A stretch of DNA of 64,000 bases from NCBI RefSeq assembly GCF_009496155.1, contig NZ_WIJP01000007.1:68943-132942 (forward strand). The letters run 5' to 3'. This document shows, piece by piece, positions 43,403 to 54,644 of this stretch (the first letter of the stretch is position 1; every line of letters starts with the position of its first letter). A program made the position numbers and the translations under genes. The notes below the pieces were generated by a model. That model had not been told where the DNA came from, did not search any database, and saw nothing but the letters and a program-made list of their open reading frames with translations. Origin of the DNA: Streptococcus mitis. GTDB taxonomy: Bacteria; Bacillota; Bacilli; Lactobacillales; Streptococcaceae.

Positions 43403-44740
43403 TTAGCCTCCTAAAACAGTTTGCATGGTTTCCTGATATCGCACCAAGTCAACATAGTTGGCATGTTGGCCTTGTTTGCCAAGTGCCTGACGCATTTGAT
43501 CAACATCTGAAAGGGCCAGTTTCATGGTCTCAACCAAAGCAGAAACTTCACTACTTTCAAATAGATGATCAGGAGCGATATAGAGTCTATTGTGTACCGT
43601 TTGGTTAAATCCAAGAATCAAGAGATTGTGCTCAAAGGCCTGACGCACCGCCTGCAACAACTCATTGCTGTGGTTTATATCCAAGTAAATATCCGACAGT
43701 TGATAGAGCTCCTGAATCTTCTGTTGACTAGCGTTCTGGTAAAGGACCACATTAGGATAGCGAAGCATATCTAAGAGCTTAGAAGACATCTCTGTCACCG
43801 CTGCAATACGGAAAGTGACATCAGGCAGGGCTTCTACGATTGCTTCCACTTGCTCAATCTGATCTGAATTAGTCAAGATTAAGGCATCTCTTCGAAGGAA
43901 ATTATCACGTTTAAACTGATAATGGTACCCCAAATGCACAAACTGAGTATGGTATTTCTCGTCAGTCAACTCTAAAGCACGTTCATAAGTCGCCTTGTTT
44001 GGAATAATGATTTTCTTAGTACGCACATCATCACTTTCCAAAATCAACTGCATATTGCCTGGAATGGCATCATAGAGAGGTTCCTGCCACACCAGGATAT
44101 CATGACCTGATTTATCTGGATGATAGAAGGAAACCAAGAAAGGCGTCGCCAAGGTATTAAAGATAAGCTGACTTGTATCTATTTCCAAATCTTGCAAAAA
44201 GAAAGTGATAAATTCAACCTTATTTGCAAAGTAACGCATGGACTGACCAGGCAAAGTCAATAAGATATCACCCGTCACATGGTTTTCAAGTAACACTTCC
44301 TGACTATTGACATCTTGGTAAACTGTCATAATCGGCTCACTATCTGCGCTATAGGTCGTTGTAGCAAAGCAAGCTCCGAAGCGATTATAGTGGTCAACCT
44401 GACGTACTCGACCTTCCAAGTCTTTCCAATCTACCTGTTTAACCAAGCGAGCCTGCATTCCATCAGCATAATGAATGACGGCTCTCTCCTGTGTCATATC
44501 TTCAATACGAGCAGACTGATTATTTCCTGAAATTTCCCAAAAAGCTGGAACAGGAACTTGGTTAAAATAAAGAGGTTTTCCATCCTCGTAACCTAGATAA
44601 TAGGTAAAAGGAGAAACCAGACCATCAGGCAGAAAACCATCTGCATCAATGACCACTCCAAGTTGAGAAAGACCAGTAGCGACTAGACTTTCATGTAAAT
44701 CTCGACTTTCCTGACTATAACGATCATAAAGTTCAATCAT
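43403..44740 (-). CDS. gtfB: GtfB, adaptor subunit of the adhesin O-GlcNAc transferase
   Basis: 445 residues. GtfA and GtfB together add GlcNAc to Ser/Thr of the Ser-rich adhesin; GtfB is the substrate-binding, catalytically weak partner. The C-terminal Rossmann-like part (about 285-412) holds TNSDQIEQVEAIVEALPDV, FRIAAVTEMSS and SDIYLDINHS (349-358). The same block recurs on several downstream glycosyltransferases. It overlaps gtfA by 8 nt, so translation is coupled. Confidence 0.93.
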   Translation of the reverse strand: MIELYDRYSQESRDLHESLVATGLSQLGVVIDADGFLPDGLVSPFTYYLGYEDGKPLYFNQVPVPAFWEISGNNQSARIEDMTQERAVIHYADGMQARLVKQVDWKDLEGRVRQVDHYNRFGACFATTTYSADSEPIMTVYQDVNSQEVLLENHVTGDILLTLPGQSMRYFANKVEFITFFLQDLEIDTSQLIFNTLATPFLVSFYHPDKSGHDILVWQEPLYDAIPGNMQLILESDDVRTKKIIIPNKATYERALELTDEKYHTQFVHLGYHYQFKRDNFLRRDALILTNSDQIEQVEAIVEALPDVTFRIAAVTEMSSKLLDMLRYPNVVLYQNASQQKIQELYQLSDIYLDINHSNELLQAVRQAFEHNLLILGFNQTVHNRLYIAPDHLFESSEVSALVETMKLALSDVDQMRQALGKQGQHANYVDLVRYQETMQTVLGG

Positions 44741-46244
44741 GGAGCACCTCCTCTACTGTTTTCTTCCACTTTTCTAAAATTTCTTTGGTTAGAAAGCCTT
44801 CTGCAATTTGGTAAGAATGGGCACGCATATCCGCCAAACGATTTTCTTGATACAATTGACAAATCTTAGCTGCATAAGCTTGCTTGATTTGGTCTTCTAC
44901 ATGATCAGATGAACTTGGAATCAAATAACCATTTTGACCATCTTCTATAAAGGTCTGATTCCCATAAGGCACATCAAAACCGATTAAGGGTAGACCTGAA
45001 CCAATAGCTTCCATCAAGGTCAAACCAAATCCTTCGCTAGTTGAAGCCGTCAAATAGACCTCATACTGGCTATAAATCTGCGAAAGTTCCGCATGGCCCT
45101 TGAGCTGGATATAATTCTCAGCCTGATGAGTTGCAATAATGTCTCTAAGCAGAGAATCTTCTCCACCACTACCATAAATATCAAAGGTTAGTTCAGGTAT
45201 TTCCTTACGAGCCTCAATGACCGCCTTGACCAACCAATCAATGTGTTTTTCTTTGGCAAGACGTGAAGCTGTAATCAATGAAAATGGCTTACGTCCTTGA
45301 CTTGACTCGGTCAAGGAATCAATACTTCCTACAGGAATGGTAACAACCTTTGGTTGGTGCTGGGTGTATTTAGCAAATTGCTCTTGCAGAACTTCTCTCT
45401 GCTTATCAGTTGATACAATAAAGAAGTCAACCTTATCTGCATTTGTAAACTGATAGTCATAGTAGTTATTCCAAAGGATATAATCCTCATTTGTAGCATT
45501 TTCACTATAATGCTCCGCATGAACAACTACCGCTAAATGCGCTGCCTGTGCTTCCTCAAACACAACCTGTCCAATACCTGTCTCCCTATCCAGAATGACT
45601 AAATCAGACTTGTTCAAATTCAAGGATTTCATAAAGGCACGCATAAAAGCTTGCTTCCCATAGAAAATCTTATCCTTGAAACGATAAACTTCTTCCTTCC
45701 CTTGATTCATCAAGATATCATAGGCTGGAGTCCCGTCTTCATTGTAAAAAGTTCGTTGGTATAGGACTGCAACATTGTCCTTGGGAGCAAAGTATTCGCT
45801 ACAATAACACGTATAAGAAAAGTAATCCTTACGAATCAGTTTTCCTTTAAAGACATACTCGGCATGTTGAACCAAGTCCTTGTTCTCATCCACCAAATAA
45901 CAGGTGACAAACTTATCTTGATCAGAAAAGAAGACACGCAAAACCTTGCCATTTTTTTCTCTGTGACTTTCTTCACCACCGAAATAAGCCAAAACATCAT
46001 CCACTGTCACGCTAGTCGGTGCAATCTTGATGTCTGTAAAATGATTATAAAGCCAGATTACTTGATCATCATCAAAACCAATATTGGCTGTTAAGTGCTG
46101 AATGTTATCGGCTAAAATCATATCTGTAAAGATAAACTTAGAAGGGAAATTTAATTTCCGAAAAACACCAGCACGATAGGCTTGGGCGTATTCAACACCG
46201 CTACTAGCCCATCCAAGTCCTAAATTTATATTGTATATTGTCAT
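44733..46244 (-). CDS. gtfA: GtfA, catalytic O-GlcNAc transferase of the adhesin
   Basis: 503 residues, GT4-like GT-B fold. The N-terminus MTIYNINLGLGWASSGVEYAQ and the extended beta-meander insert are typical of GtfA. The donor-site region has ITASRLAKEKHIDWLVKA and EGFGLTLMEAIGSGLPLIGFD (E-x7-E). It starts the glycan in the cytosol before export. AGAGG precedes the ATG, 12 nt after secA2. Confidence 0.95.
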   Translation of the reverse strand: MTIYNINLGLGWASSGVEYAQAYRAGVFRKLNFPSKFIFTDMILADNIQHLTANIGFDDDQVIWLYNHFTDIKIAPTSVTVDDVLAYFGGEESHREKNGKVLRVFFSDQDKFVTCYLVDENKDLVQHAEYVFKGKLIRKDYFSYTCYCSEYFAPKDNVAVLYQRTFYNEDGTPAYDILMNQGKEEVYRFKDKIFYGKQAFMRAFMKSLNLNKSDLVILDRETGIGQVVFEEAQAAHLAVVVHAEHYSENATNEDYILWNNYYDYQFTNADKVDFFIVSTDKQREVLQEQFAKYTQHQPKVVTIPVGSIDSLTESSQGRKPFSLITASRLAKEKHIDWLVKAVIEARKEIPELTFDIYGSGGEDSLLRDIIATHQAENYIQLKGHAELSQIYSQYEVYLTASTSEGFGLTLMEAIGSGLPLIGFDVPYGNQTFIEDGQNGYLIPSSSDHVEDQIKQAYAAKICQLYQENRLADMRAHSYQIAEGFLTKEILEKWKKTVEEVLHD

Positions 46245-46256
46245 ATTTTCCTCTTT

Positions 46257-48629
46257 TTATGGGAAATGAGTCATAATCTCACCCTTAGGAGTGACTTCAA
46301 CTAAGCCCATCAGGAGATTACGCACCATATCCGCACGGATTTGTTCTTTCATAGCTTCAAAGCCAGCATAAGCTTCTTGATAGTACTCTACAATTGGGTT
46401 TTTCTGACTAGCAGACTGACCACCGATAGCCATAGATAACTGTTGTAGATAGTCTACCTGCTCAACCCAATTGTCATCAATGGCTTTAAGTAGTGAGAGG
46501 CGTAAAAACTGTTCATACAAGCCATGTTGCTCAAGCAATTCTTTCTTTTCAGAAAGTTCTTTATCAATCACCTGCTTCATAAAGCTACGAACTGCAGTCT
46601 TGTCAGTCACATCTATATGATCTGGAACCTCTTTAATGTGAAAACTAATATTGGTCACAAGAAAATGGAAGAGTAACTCTCGGCTTTCATAATTTGAAGA
46701 GGTCACTTGATCTATATAACTAGCAATGATTTCCTCTACAACATCCTCTAAGTCACGAGAACCATCTATTAGACGATTACGCTCCTTGTAAATCATATCC
46801 CGTTGAATATTCATACTTTCAGCATATTCTAGAGTCTGACGACGCGCCGAACGTCCAGCACTATCACTGGCATGTTGAGCCTTTTCGACTAGCCTTCGGT
46901 ATTTACGACCTTTCAGTACTTCTGGTTGAGTCATATCTTGAACCTGATAGTCTTTGTACTTTTTATGAACCCAAGATGGACCAAATTTCTTGATAACATC
47001 GTCCTCCAAGGATACAAAAAACTTACTCATCCCGGGATCTCCTTGGCGACCAGAACGACCACGAATTTGCAGGTCAATTCGTTGACTTTCCATCCGCTCA
47101 GTCCCAATAACAATCAAGCCACCAAGTTCTGCAACTCCCTTACCAAGCTTAATATCCGTACCACGCCCTGCCATAGAGGTAGCCACTGTCACAGCTCCCA
47201 TTTGACCTGACTCAGAGATAATCTGGGCCTCACGCGCTGCATTATTAGCATTTAGGACATTATGAGCAATTCCCTCTCGGAGCAAGAGTGACGAATAAAG
47301 CTGAGACATTTCAACCGAGCCAACAAAAACGAGTAAGGGATTCCCCTTGGCATGATATTCTTTGATGTACTCCAAGGACGCATACACTTTTTCAGGTAAA
47401 GTGACGTAGAGATTATCTGGATAGTCAATCCGTTGTCTAGGACGATTGGTTGGAATGCGCACTACCGACATATTGTAAGTTTCAATAAACTCTTTTTCTG
47501 CAACCTTACCTGTCCCTGTCATACCAGATATCTTATTGAACATTTTAAAAAGACTCTGATAGGTGACAGAAGCCATAGCCCTCGTTTCTGGAGATAATTT
47601 GACATGTTCCTTGGCTTCAATAGCCTGATGGAGACCTCCCTGTAGTTTAGTCATCTCCATTAGACGACCTGTTCCCTTATCTACCAGTACCATTTCATCC
47701 CCACGAATGACATAGTCTTTATCTTTGGTAAAGAGTTTATGGGCTCGAATCGCATACACTAAATGGCGAGCAAAAACCGCATGTTCTTCCTTGTAAAAAT
47801 GATCTATTCCTAAGAAGCTTTCAGCAGTTTTAGCCCCCTTGGTAGTGAGCCAGATTTCATCCTTTTCCTCTTTAAAGATATAGTCCTCTCCTTCTACCAA
47901 AGTCGTTACCAGCGTATCAATAATACCGTAGTGATTAGACTGAACACGGGGAGCACCTGCAATGATAAGAGGTGTCTGGGCACTATCCAACAAGATATCA
48001 TCAATCTCGTCAATAATGACATAATCAAAAGGACGTAAAAATTTTCCTTCCTCATTTGAGGCCAGATTATCATTTAAATAATCAAAACCTAAATTGCTAT
48101 TAGTTGTATAGATGATGTCTGATGCATAAATTCTTTTTTTCTCTTCTGACGTCAATTCCTCTTTTGGATCATCTGTAAAAGGTATTCCAATTGTCAAGCC
48201 TAAAAAGCGGTAAACTTGTCCCATCTCCTCGGCATCGCGTTTAGCTAGATAGTCATTGGTGGTAATCAGCATAGTTCCTTTTCCTGTCAGGGCATTAAGA
48301 TATACAGGCATAGTAGCTGTCAAGGTTTTCCCCTCACCTGTATTCATCTCAGCGACATTTCCCTGATGGATAACAATCCCACCCATAACTTGGACATCAT
48401 AAGGAAACATTCCTAATACACGTTTATCTGCTTCACGAACAACTGCAAAAGCTTCCACTAGAAGATCATCTACCGTCTCTCCTTTAGCAAGACGTTGGCG
48501 AAACTCCACTGTTTTTGCCGCTAATTCTTGGTCTGATAGAGAGGACATATTTCCTTGAAGGGCATTGATTTTTTTTAAAATCCGTTTGACTTTCCGAAGT
48601 TGAAAATCTTGATAAAAAACTTTAAACAC
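46257..48629 (-). CDS. secA2: Accessory Sec motor ATPase SecA2
   Basis: 790 residues, shorter than housekeeping SecA. Walker A is GEGKT (98-102), Walker B DEIDD (207-211), with later [18 protein letters not shown] and the motif IV-VI block [21 protein letters not shown]. The C-terminal zinc tail of SecA1 is absent. It drives export of the glycosylated adhesin through SecY2. It overlaps asp3 by 8 nt. Confidence 0.96.
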   Translation of the reverse strand: MFKVFYQDFQLRKVKRILKKINALQGNMSSLSDQELAAKTVEFRQRLAKGETVDDLLVEAFAVVREADKRVLGMFPYDVQVMGGIVIHQGNVAEMNTGEGKTLTATMPVYLNALTGKGTMLITTNDYLAKRDAEEMGQVYRFLGLTIGIPFTDDPKEELTSEEKKRIYASDIIYTTNSNLGFDYLNDNLASNEEGKFLRPFDYVIIDEIDDILLDSAQTPLIIAGAPRVQSNHYGIIDTLVTTLVEGEDYIFKEEKDEIWLTTKGAKTAESFLGIDHFYKEEHAVFARHLVYAIRAHKLFTKDKDYVIRGDEMVLVDKGTGRLMEMTKLQGGLHQAIEAKEHVKLSPETRAMASVTYQSLFKMFNKISGMTGTGKVAEKEFIETYNMSVVRIPTNRPRQRIDYPDNLYVTLPEKVYASLEYIKEYHAKGNPLLVFVGSVEMSQLYSSLLLREGIAHNVLNANNAAREAQIISESGQMGAVTVATSMAGRGTDIKLGKGVAELGGLIVIGTERMESQRIDLQIRGRSGRQGDPGMSKFFVSLEDDVIKKFGPSWVHKKYKDYQVQDMTQPEVLKGRKYRRLVEKAQHASDSAGRSARRQTLEYAESMNIQRDMIYKERNRLIDGSRDLEDVVEEIIASYIDQVTSSNYESRELLFHFLVTNISFHIKEVPDHIDVTDKTAVRSFMKQVIDKELSEKKELLEQHGLYEQFLRLSLLKAIDDNWVEQVDYLQQLSMAIGGQSASQKNPIVEYYQEAYAGFEAMKEQIRADMVRNLLMGLVEVTPKGEIMTHFP

Positions 48630-49062
48630 GATTTAACTCCTTAATTGAAAAAGAATAGAAATCTAAGGATTCAAAACCAGCACTTAGAAGAGAGACTTGG
48701 TAGGTATAGGTACCATCAGGATAGGTAAAATCAAAGACTTTCATTTTTTCAATTTTCTCTTCAATCACATCCCCATATCTATCAAAAAAGGCAATCTTTG
48801 TATAGACTCCATTGGTAGGATGACATTCATAATTCATACATAATTGATAATCCTGTTTTCTCTTCAGCAAAGGGAGACTGGGCTGAGTTCTGAAGGCTTG
48901 ATAGTTTACACTAGAAAACCAAGTTTTTAAGGTTTCTCCTGATGTCACTAAGGGATTATAGAGACTAATATGTTTGTCTTCATAATAGGTTACCTTACTA
49001 CCATACATAAATGTCCCCCCTACTTCTCCCCACTTAATGTCTGTTCTCTGATTGATAATCAT
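48622..49062 (-). CDS. asp3: Accessory Sec protein Asp3
   Basis: 146 residues from ATG 49060-49062 ([22 protein letters not shown]), which overlaps the asp2 stop as ATGA. Beta-rich carbohydrate-binding-like fold with [20 protein letters not shown]. In other streptococci Asp1-3 form a complex that binds SecA2 and the glycoprotein. A longer N-terminal frame (to 49119) lies inside asp2 and is unlikely to be used. Confidence 0.9.
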   Translation of the reverse strand: MIINQRTDIKWGEVGGTFMYGSKVTYYEDKHISLYNPLVTSGETLKTWFSSVNYQAFRTQPSLPLLKRKQDYQLCMNYECHPTNGVYTKIAFFDRYGDVIEEKIEKMKVFDFTYPDGTYTYQVSLLSAGFESLDFYSFSIKELNRV

Positions 49063-50594
49063 TTGTCCAACCTTCCAAAATCTGATTTCAAAATCATACG
49101 GTAAAAATGTAGAAACCAAGCAACATTGGTATCTGTATCATCATTATGTCGTCCATCTGTACCTTTAGATAAAATTTTAGCACCTGTATAACAAAGATGT
49201 TCTACTAACTGATCGTAGGCTTCGCTATCCATATCTTCATCCTTCATATAGGAAAGACCAAAAGTTGTCTGTGTAAAATCTGCCTTTTTAAAAGCATTCC
49301 AAAAACGTTGATCCAAATCTTCCATGTGTTGGTAACTAACTCCACCAGTCTGATGTCTCAGAACATCAAATCCTGTATTAAATACTCCTGGTGCCTCTAA
49401 ACGCCCTCGTCTTGCAATAGTCCCAATATTAGCTAATGGCTTACCGACAATAACTGCACGTGGCTCAAAAGCGGATCCATAGTAGAGCGATGGAAAAGTT
49501 CCCATAGAAAGACCTGATAAAATCAAATCTTTAGATGTCAAACCAAGATAGTCCAAATAATATTGAATGGTTTCCTTAACCTTATTCTCTAATTCTTCGC
49601 TCCCCAGGTAAAAGGCACCACCTTCAATACGAGGATCCGAAAATAGAAGAAAAGGACATCCTAGATTTTTCATCATCCAATATCCCTCGAATCCCTCGGC
49701 AGGACGAAAACCTGCAAAATAAACAGCTAAAGGGGGCTTGAAATCTCCCGGATGGAAAAAGTAGTTAATTTCATCACGCTTACTATCATGTAGGATATTC
49801 CCACCTAAAACAAACTTCCCGAATTGTTTGCGACTCCAGCGCTGGTGAAGATTTCCTAATTGAAGTTTGCCTTCACCACGTCCTTCAATCGATATATATA
49901 TCAAATAATTAGCCTCTTTACTATCCATAATTATAGCTTTTTCTAAATCAGCTTCTAAATAAACTTCCTCTTCAAAAAATTCATCCACTGAACCATTCCA
50001 TATCTTGCGAACCACTAGCCGAAATTCACAATCTCCTTGTTTTTCATACTCTAACCATAACTCTATAGGCAAATCTTTATACACCATAAAATTATTAGAC
50101 CAGTAAGCCAGTTGTTGGAAATCATCTCCAAAATGTCCTTCTAAGGTCACATGCTCAAATCCTTGATAGGCAATAGAACCTTCAAAAGATGGATGAATTT
50201 GGATACTAGATGGAAATAATTTATCTCCATATCCCCCACCAAAGAGAGAAGTTGATAAATCATTGATTAATTGCTGGGGATCTGAGAAATCTACAGCCTG
50301 AGCACAACGCTTTTTTAAGCAATCAAGAATACCCAAATCTGTCGTTTTAAACTCTTGATTATAAAACAAAGTATAAGGTTCAATATGGTGAATAAATGGC
50401 AATAAATCCCTTATATACTGACCATCCTCAATCAAAATTGCATGAAAATTTATGATGCTATCCATTTCCATCATTTTACGAAGGGCTAGCGGTGAGTTGG
50501 GACAAAAATAATACCAATCCATATTTTCAGGAATTTCATAATGATGAGCCCAATTATCAAGCCCTATCTGTAGGATTTTATAGTCCTTTGACAT
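49059..50594 (-). CDS. asp2: Accessory Sec protein Asp2, glycan O-acetyltransferase
   Basis: 511 residues from ATG 50592-50594, which follows GAGGAGG; 17 nt overlap asp1. The alpha/beta-hydrolase-like core has nucleophile S363 in SGLSMGTFPS, and E453 and H483 complete the triad. These match S362, E452 and H482 reported for S. gordonii Asp2, which O-acetylates GlcNAc on the adhesin. Asp2 also takes part in export. Triad intact, so acetylation is predicted. Confidence 0.94.
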   Translation of the reverse strand: MSKDYKILQIGLDNWAHHYEIPENMDWYYFCPNSPLALRKMMEMDSIINFHAILIEDGQYIRDLLPFIHHIEPYTLFYNQEFKTTDLGILDCLKKRCAQAVDFSDPQQLINDLSTSLFGGGYGDKLFPSSIQIHPSFEGSIAYQGFEHVTLEGHFGDDFQQLAYWSNNFMVYKDLPIELWLEYEKQGDCEFRLVVRKIWNGSVDEFFEEEVYLEADLEKAIIMDSKEANYLIYISIEGRGEGKLQLGNLHQRWSRKQFGKFVLGGNILHDSKRDEINYFFHPGDFKPPLAVYFAGFRPAEGFEGYWMMKNLGCPFLLFSDPRIEGGAFYLGSEELENKVKETIQYYLDYLGLTSKDLILSGLSMGTFPSLYYGSAFEPRAVIVGKPLANIGTIARRGRLEAPGVFNTGFDVLRHQTGGVSYQHMEDLDQRFWNAFKKADFTQTTFGLSYMKDEDMDSEAYDQLVEHLCYTGAKILSKGTDGRHNDDTDTNVAWFLHFYRMILKSDFGRLDK

Positions 50595-52158
50595 CAGTAA
50601 CCTCCTCAATCCAGTGATGCAATTTATCTAAGAATCGTTGTCCAGTATGTTCTTTGATTTTATCAATAGAGTATACTAATGCTTGATTCCATTCTTTTAG
50701 TTTATCTGTATAATAATGTGCAGCCTTGGAAAATTCTGTCACATCTGAAATCAAGTAACCATTTTTCAAATGTTCCACATAGACGGTTTCGAACTGATTA
50801 ATCTGAGGAATTCCCGCACTAATACCTGCGATTTGAGTATAGAGGTGGGGTTGTTTATTCAAATCCACAATCAAACGAACAAACTCGAGCGTCTTAATCA
50901 GATCCAATTCATCATTCATGTTGATAAATTGAAAACGTAGTTCCTGCTCTTGATTTTCTTCTAAAGGATTCTCTGCCCCACCGTAGTCCACTCCTTTTTC
51001 TAAACTATCCGTATGGATTTGTTCCTGAATGATTTCGTTGACAAGTGATTCCACTTCCTCCATTTGTTCCTGACTAGCAGAAAAAGCTCCAAAAATGACT
51101 TCTGTATTTTTTGTTTCAGCAATAAATGATAAAACCTGAAATAGGGCTTGTCTATCAATTCCTTGAGAAAAATCTAATTGATAGTAAAGTATTGATTCTT
51201 TTCGAGTCTGACTTCTCCCTAGTCGCAAACGCGTATCAAAAGGAGAGAGATGATAAAACTTATCTGATAGTTTAGGATATAGTTCCTGCAAAAGTTGTAA
51301 ACTATCTTCCCTATCTACTAAGACTATATTTGCCTGATCAAATGACAGAGCTAAGTCTTTAAAACTAGCTTGAGCATTCCGATTAATGAAAAGACTCAAC
51401 AGTTTAGGATTGGCACTAGGTAAGCAATTTAAGACAAATTGGTCATGATGAGGATGAGAAGGGATGATGAAAATATCCTGTTTCTTCTGTTGCTTTTGCA
51501 GATATTTATCAAAATATTCTGCGATTAGTTGACTCATATCAGTGTAGTGAAGCTGTTTAAAACGATAACCAAATATTGGATTTACCTCTACTCGTCCTCC
51601 CTCGTTTAAATGCTCCCTAAATCTCCAAATACCTTTAGGATCTAAATAGTCTTGATAGGTAGGCTGTCCATTATCAAAATAAATGACACTTGATACAAAC
51701 CCACGATCATCCATGATGTAGTGCTTACTTATATGACCACTATCATCAAAATATTGGATATCACTGATAAATCCTTCTACGCCATGTTCGACCTTTGCAT
51801 ACTTTTTACCATTTTTTTGAACTACTATTGCAAATGGACTATACAGAAACTGGCAATCACTATCCCACTCTATATCTCTCAAATTAAGAACCTGGGTGTG
51901 TATATCATGCAAGTCTTGCATGTCATCAAAGATAGAATAGACTTCTGTCTCTAAGACACCATGTCTATGTAAAAAATAACGTAAATGTGGCTGATAGGAC
52001 AAGACTAATAGTCGAGATGCTATCTCTTGTCTTTGAAAAAGCCTAATCTGATTAAAAGTATCATCAAATTCAAATCTAAAAGAAGAATAATACCATGGAG
52101 TTACATCCGCGTGCCATTGACGGTTTGAACCATACCAAGCTGGAATAAAATAATACAT
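50578..52158 (-). CDS. asp1: Accessory Sec protein Asp1
   Basis: 526 residues. A GT-B-like fold without obvious catalytic motifs, with the start MYYFIPAWYGSNRQWHADVT typical of Asp1, and the C-terminal TQIAGISAGIPQINQFETVYVEH, which mimics a glycosyltransferase donor site. It scaffolds the Asp1-Asp2-Asp3 complex. ATG lies 9 nt after the secY2 stop. Confidence 0.94.
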   Translation of the reverse strand: MYYFIPAWYGSNRQWHADVTPWYYSSFRFEFDDTFNQIRLFQRQEIASRLLVLSYQPHLRYFLHRHGVLETEVYSIFDDMQDLHDIHTQVLNLRDIEWDSDCQFLYSPFAIVVQKNGKKYAKVEHGVEGFISDIQYFDDSGHISKHYIMDDRGFVSSVIYFDNGQPTYQDYLDPKGIWRFREHLNEGGRVEVNPIFGYRFKQLHYTDMSQLIAEYFDKYLQKQQKKQDIFIIPSHPHHDQFVLNCLPSANPKLLSLFINRNAQASFKDLALSFDQANIVLVDREDSLQLLQELYPKLSDKFYHLSPFDTRLRLGRSQTRKESILYYQLDFSQGIDRQALFQVLSFIAETKNTEVIFGAFSASQEQMEEVESLVNEIIQEQIHTDSLEKGVDYGGAENPLEENQEQELRFQFINMNDELDLIKTLEFVRLIVDLNKQPHLYTQIAGISAGIPQINQFETVYVEHLKNGYLISDVTEFSKAAHYYTDKLKEWNQALVYSIDKIKEHTGQRFLDKLHHWIEEVTDVKGL

Positions 52159-52167
52159 AAAAGCCTC

Positions 52168-53385
52168 CTAAATCAAGGGTTTATAGGTTTCATTTAGTCT
52201 CAAAGCCTTCATTTCATCTTTGATTGTAAAAATCATACCTCCAAACATCATAAATAAACCTGGAATCATAGCAATTCTCAATAAATTTTCATCAGATAAA
52301 ACAAATAACATTGGAGTACCTGCCATCAAAACATTAAAGATTCCTCCTATAATCGAAAAGCGCAACACTAATCGATTAATAAAACGACTTGTTTCCTCAC
52401 CTGGATAAACTCCATATATATACTCCCCTGATTTCTTCATACGATCAGATATTTGGTCTCCACTCATATTGACAAAAGCAAAAGCAATACTAAATAAAAA
52501 AATCATGGCAATGTATGAGTAAATCCATAATGGTTTTCCGACTCCATATTGAGCTGATAGTTCAGAGAAAACTGAAGTATGAGGGAAGAGAGTCTGTAAT
52601 AGTAAAAAGATATAGGTAGGCAAACTTAAAAAACTCATCACATACATAAATGGCATACCACCAGCAGGATTTAACATTATTTCAAAATAAGAATAACGCT
52701 TAAACCGGCTACGTAAGCCAATTTTATGAACTGGTATACGATAACGCGCTCTATACATGATCACCATCATATAGGTCAATACAATACTGCTCAATGCAAT
52801 CAATATCATTATTCCCATAGAAATTCGAACAAGCTGAAATGTACTTAAAATATCTTGTGGAATATTTAAAACAATACTAGACAGTAAAATGACCACCGAG
52901 CCACCTACTCCAAGTTGAGCGTTTAAATCTGATAACCATACTAGGAAGAAGGCTCCTGCTATTAATAATATGGTATTCAACACAGTTACCAAAAGCGATG
53001 AATAATGATGTTGAATCGGTAGATTCAACGAGAGCGCTAAAGATTGAATCAAAGCAATAACCAGTGTTAAATACATCTTTCTTCTATCTTGAACTTCTAC
53101 TGCCCCTGAAGAAATATTTAATTTCTTAGAAAAAGAGAGTAACTGCCATAGAATCATTGATGACATCCATGGTGAAAGGCCTATAGAAAATAGAGATAGA
53201 CTTCTCAGATTTCCTCCTAAAAGGGCGGTTGAAAACGCCAAATAGGCCGTTGATCCACCTAAAAAGTCCCTACTATTCAAGTCAACAAAAGGAAGAGTAA
53301 TTCGGCTTCCTAATATATAGATAAACAACAGAAACAAAGTTATCAATCCCTTTTTTACTGCTATTGATGAATAAATTTTTTTCAC
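52168..53385 (-). CDS. secY2: Accessory Sec channel SecY2
   Basis: 405 residues with ten predicted membrane segments. The start is GTG (53383-53385) with AAGGAG 6 nt upstream. The plug and cytosolic loops are shorter than in SecY1. [23 protein letters not shown] is the conserved loop before the last helices. It forms the dedicated pore for the Ser-rich adhesin with SecA2 and Asp4/5. Confidence 0.94.
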   Translation of the reverse strand: MKKIYSSIAVKKGLITLFLLFIYILGSRITLPFVDLNSRDFLGGSTAYLAFSTALLGGNLRSLSLFSIGLSPWMSSMILWQLLSFSKKLNISSGAVEVQDRRKMYLTLVIALIQSLALSLNLPIQHHYSSLLVTVLNTILLIAGAFFLVWLSDLNAQLGVGGSVVILLSSIVLNIPQDILSTFQLVRISMGIMILIALSSIVLTYMMVIMYRARYRIPVHKIGLRSRFKRYSYFEIMLNPAGGMPFMYVMSFLSLPTYIFLLLQTLFPHTSVFSELSAQYGVGKPLWIYSYIAMIFLFSIAFAFVNMSGDQISDRMKKSGEYIYGVYPGEETSRFINRLVLRFSIIGGIFNVLMAGTPMLFVLSDENLLRIAMIPGLFMMFGGMIFTIKDEMKALRLNETYKPLI

Positions 53386-53450
53386 GAAATACTCCTTATT
53401 AAATCTTGATTTGAATTTCGCTATAGTTAAAATTTGTACTCGACTTAAGA

Positions 53451-54644
53451 CTAGTTTTCCAAACTCTTTATAGCTTTAACCATTTCGTCAGGTCTATCTA
53501 CAGAGAAAATACCACTGTAAATACTATCATCTAAGAATTTCCTAGTATTATCAAAAGTAAATATTTTTATCCCTCTATCTCTGGCCTTGGATAAGACATC
53601 CAAAACCTCTGCTCCATGATTAATATCTAAATAGACTGTTGTATCATCTAATATCCATTCAATCCTATTATGAATGATACTCTGATACAAAGTCACGTTT
53701 TCATAAACTGATAAATTAGTTAGAGCAGGAGCACAATATACTGGCGCTCCAATATGGAAATGCCATTCTGGTAAAGACTTTATTAAATATTCTAAATGCT
53801 CTACTTCTAAAACCCATGTTGCAATAAAAGCATTCTTTTTAGATTGGTTACTACGTTCAAAATAATTAAGATTTGCTTTTCCTGATATAATCTCAGACCA
53901 ATCTAAATCTCTATACATCCACCACAGTTCTCGAAGTCGCGATACACTATAAGTGTTCCAAGGTTTATCTTTACTTGCAAAATGTGTAATTACCGGCCAT
54001 TTCTCGTTTAAATTTTCTAAATCCCCTGATGGATGTAAAAAATCTAAACCTGTTAAGTAATTAAACTTATAATCTAATTGCAACCATCTGTTCTCGAAAT
54101 AAATATTTAAGATACTTTGATCTGCCATTTGAACCTGATCTTGCTTTTCTTCTGTCAATACCAATAAGTCATGTGTGATATTTTGTTCTCTCCACATATC
54201 ATTATTGATTAATAAGACACCAGCATTAAAACCATTAATAGATAACTCCCATCCGTAGTTATCCTGTACTGCTGCTATAGGATAGCCATTAAAATCTAAT
54301 TCAAACAAAGGGCTTAAATCACCACTCACAATCAAATCACAGTCAAGATATAAAGCTCTACTTTCTCCAACAATATTAGGGATTAAAAATCTATAAAATG
54401 TGGCGTAATTTATATGAGTCGCTGTTTTAAAGTCTTTAAAATCATTAGAATCCAAATGAATATTCTTAATACTGGAATCAAAATGTTTTAATTTAGGAAC
54501 TAATAACTTAAACCATTCTGGTGCTATATCACTATTTAAAATATAAAAATCAACTTCTGTATTATGACAAAGAATCGACTTAATTGTCGTCTCTAATTGA
54601 ACTAAATAAGCATTATCCGCTGCTAAAACAATTGATTTTCTCAT
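53451..54644 (-). CDS. GT8 glycosyltransferase with a GtfB-like C-terminal domain
   Basis: 397 residues. GT8 domain at 1-260: [23 protein letters not shown] metal site (101-103), FNAGVLLIN and HFASKDKPW. The C-terminal domain (about 272-397) has [17 protein letters not shown] and VYLDINHG (337-344), the block shared with GtfB. It probably adds one sugar (glucose or galactose class for GT8) to the adhesin glycan. The stop overlaps nothing; secY2 follows after 65 bp without a terminator. ATGA-type overlap with the upstream gene. Confidence 0.88.
   Translation of the reverse strand: MRKSIVLAADNAYLVQLETTIKSILCHNTEVDFYILNSDIAPEWFKLLVPKLKHFDSSIKNIHLDSNDFKDFKTATHINYATFYRFLIPNIVGESRALYLDCDLIVSGDLSPLFELDFNGYPIAAVQDNYGWELSINGFNAGVLLINNDMWREQNITHDLLVLTEEKQDQVQMADQSILNIYFENRWLQLDYKFNYLTGLDFLHPSGDLENLNEKWPVITHFASKDKPWNTYSVSRLRELWWMYRDLDWSEIISGKANLNYFERSNQSKKNAFIATWVLEVEHLEYLIKSLPEWHFHIGAPVYCAPALTNLSVYENVTLYQSIIHNRIEWILDDTTVYLDINHGAEVLDVLSKARDRGIKIFTFDNTRKFLDDSIYSGIFSVDRPDEMVKAIKSLEN

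Noticed and set aside
49063..49119. N-terminal extension of Asp3
   Set aside because: It lies inside asp2 in another frame; the ATG at 49062 forms the usual ATGA overlap and gives the family N-terminus.
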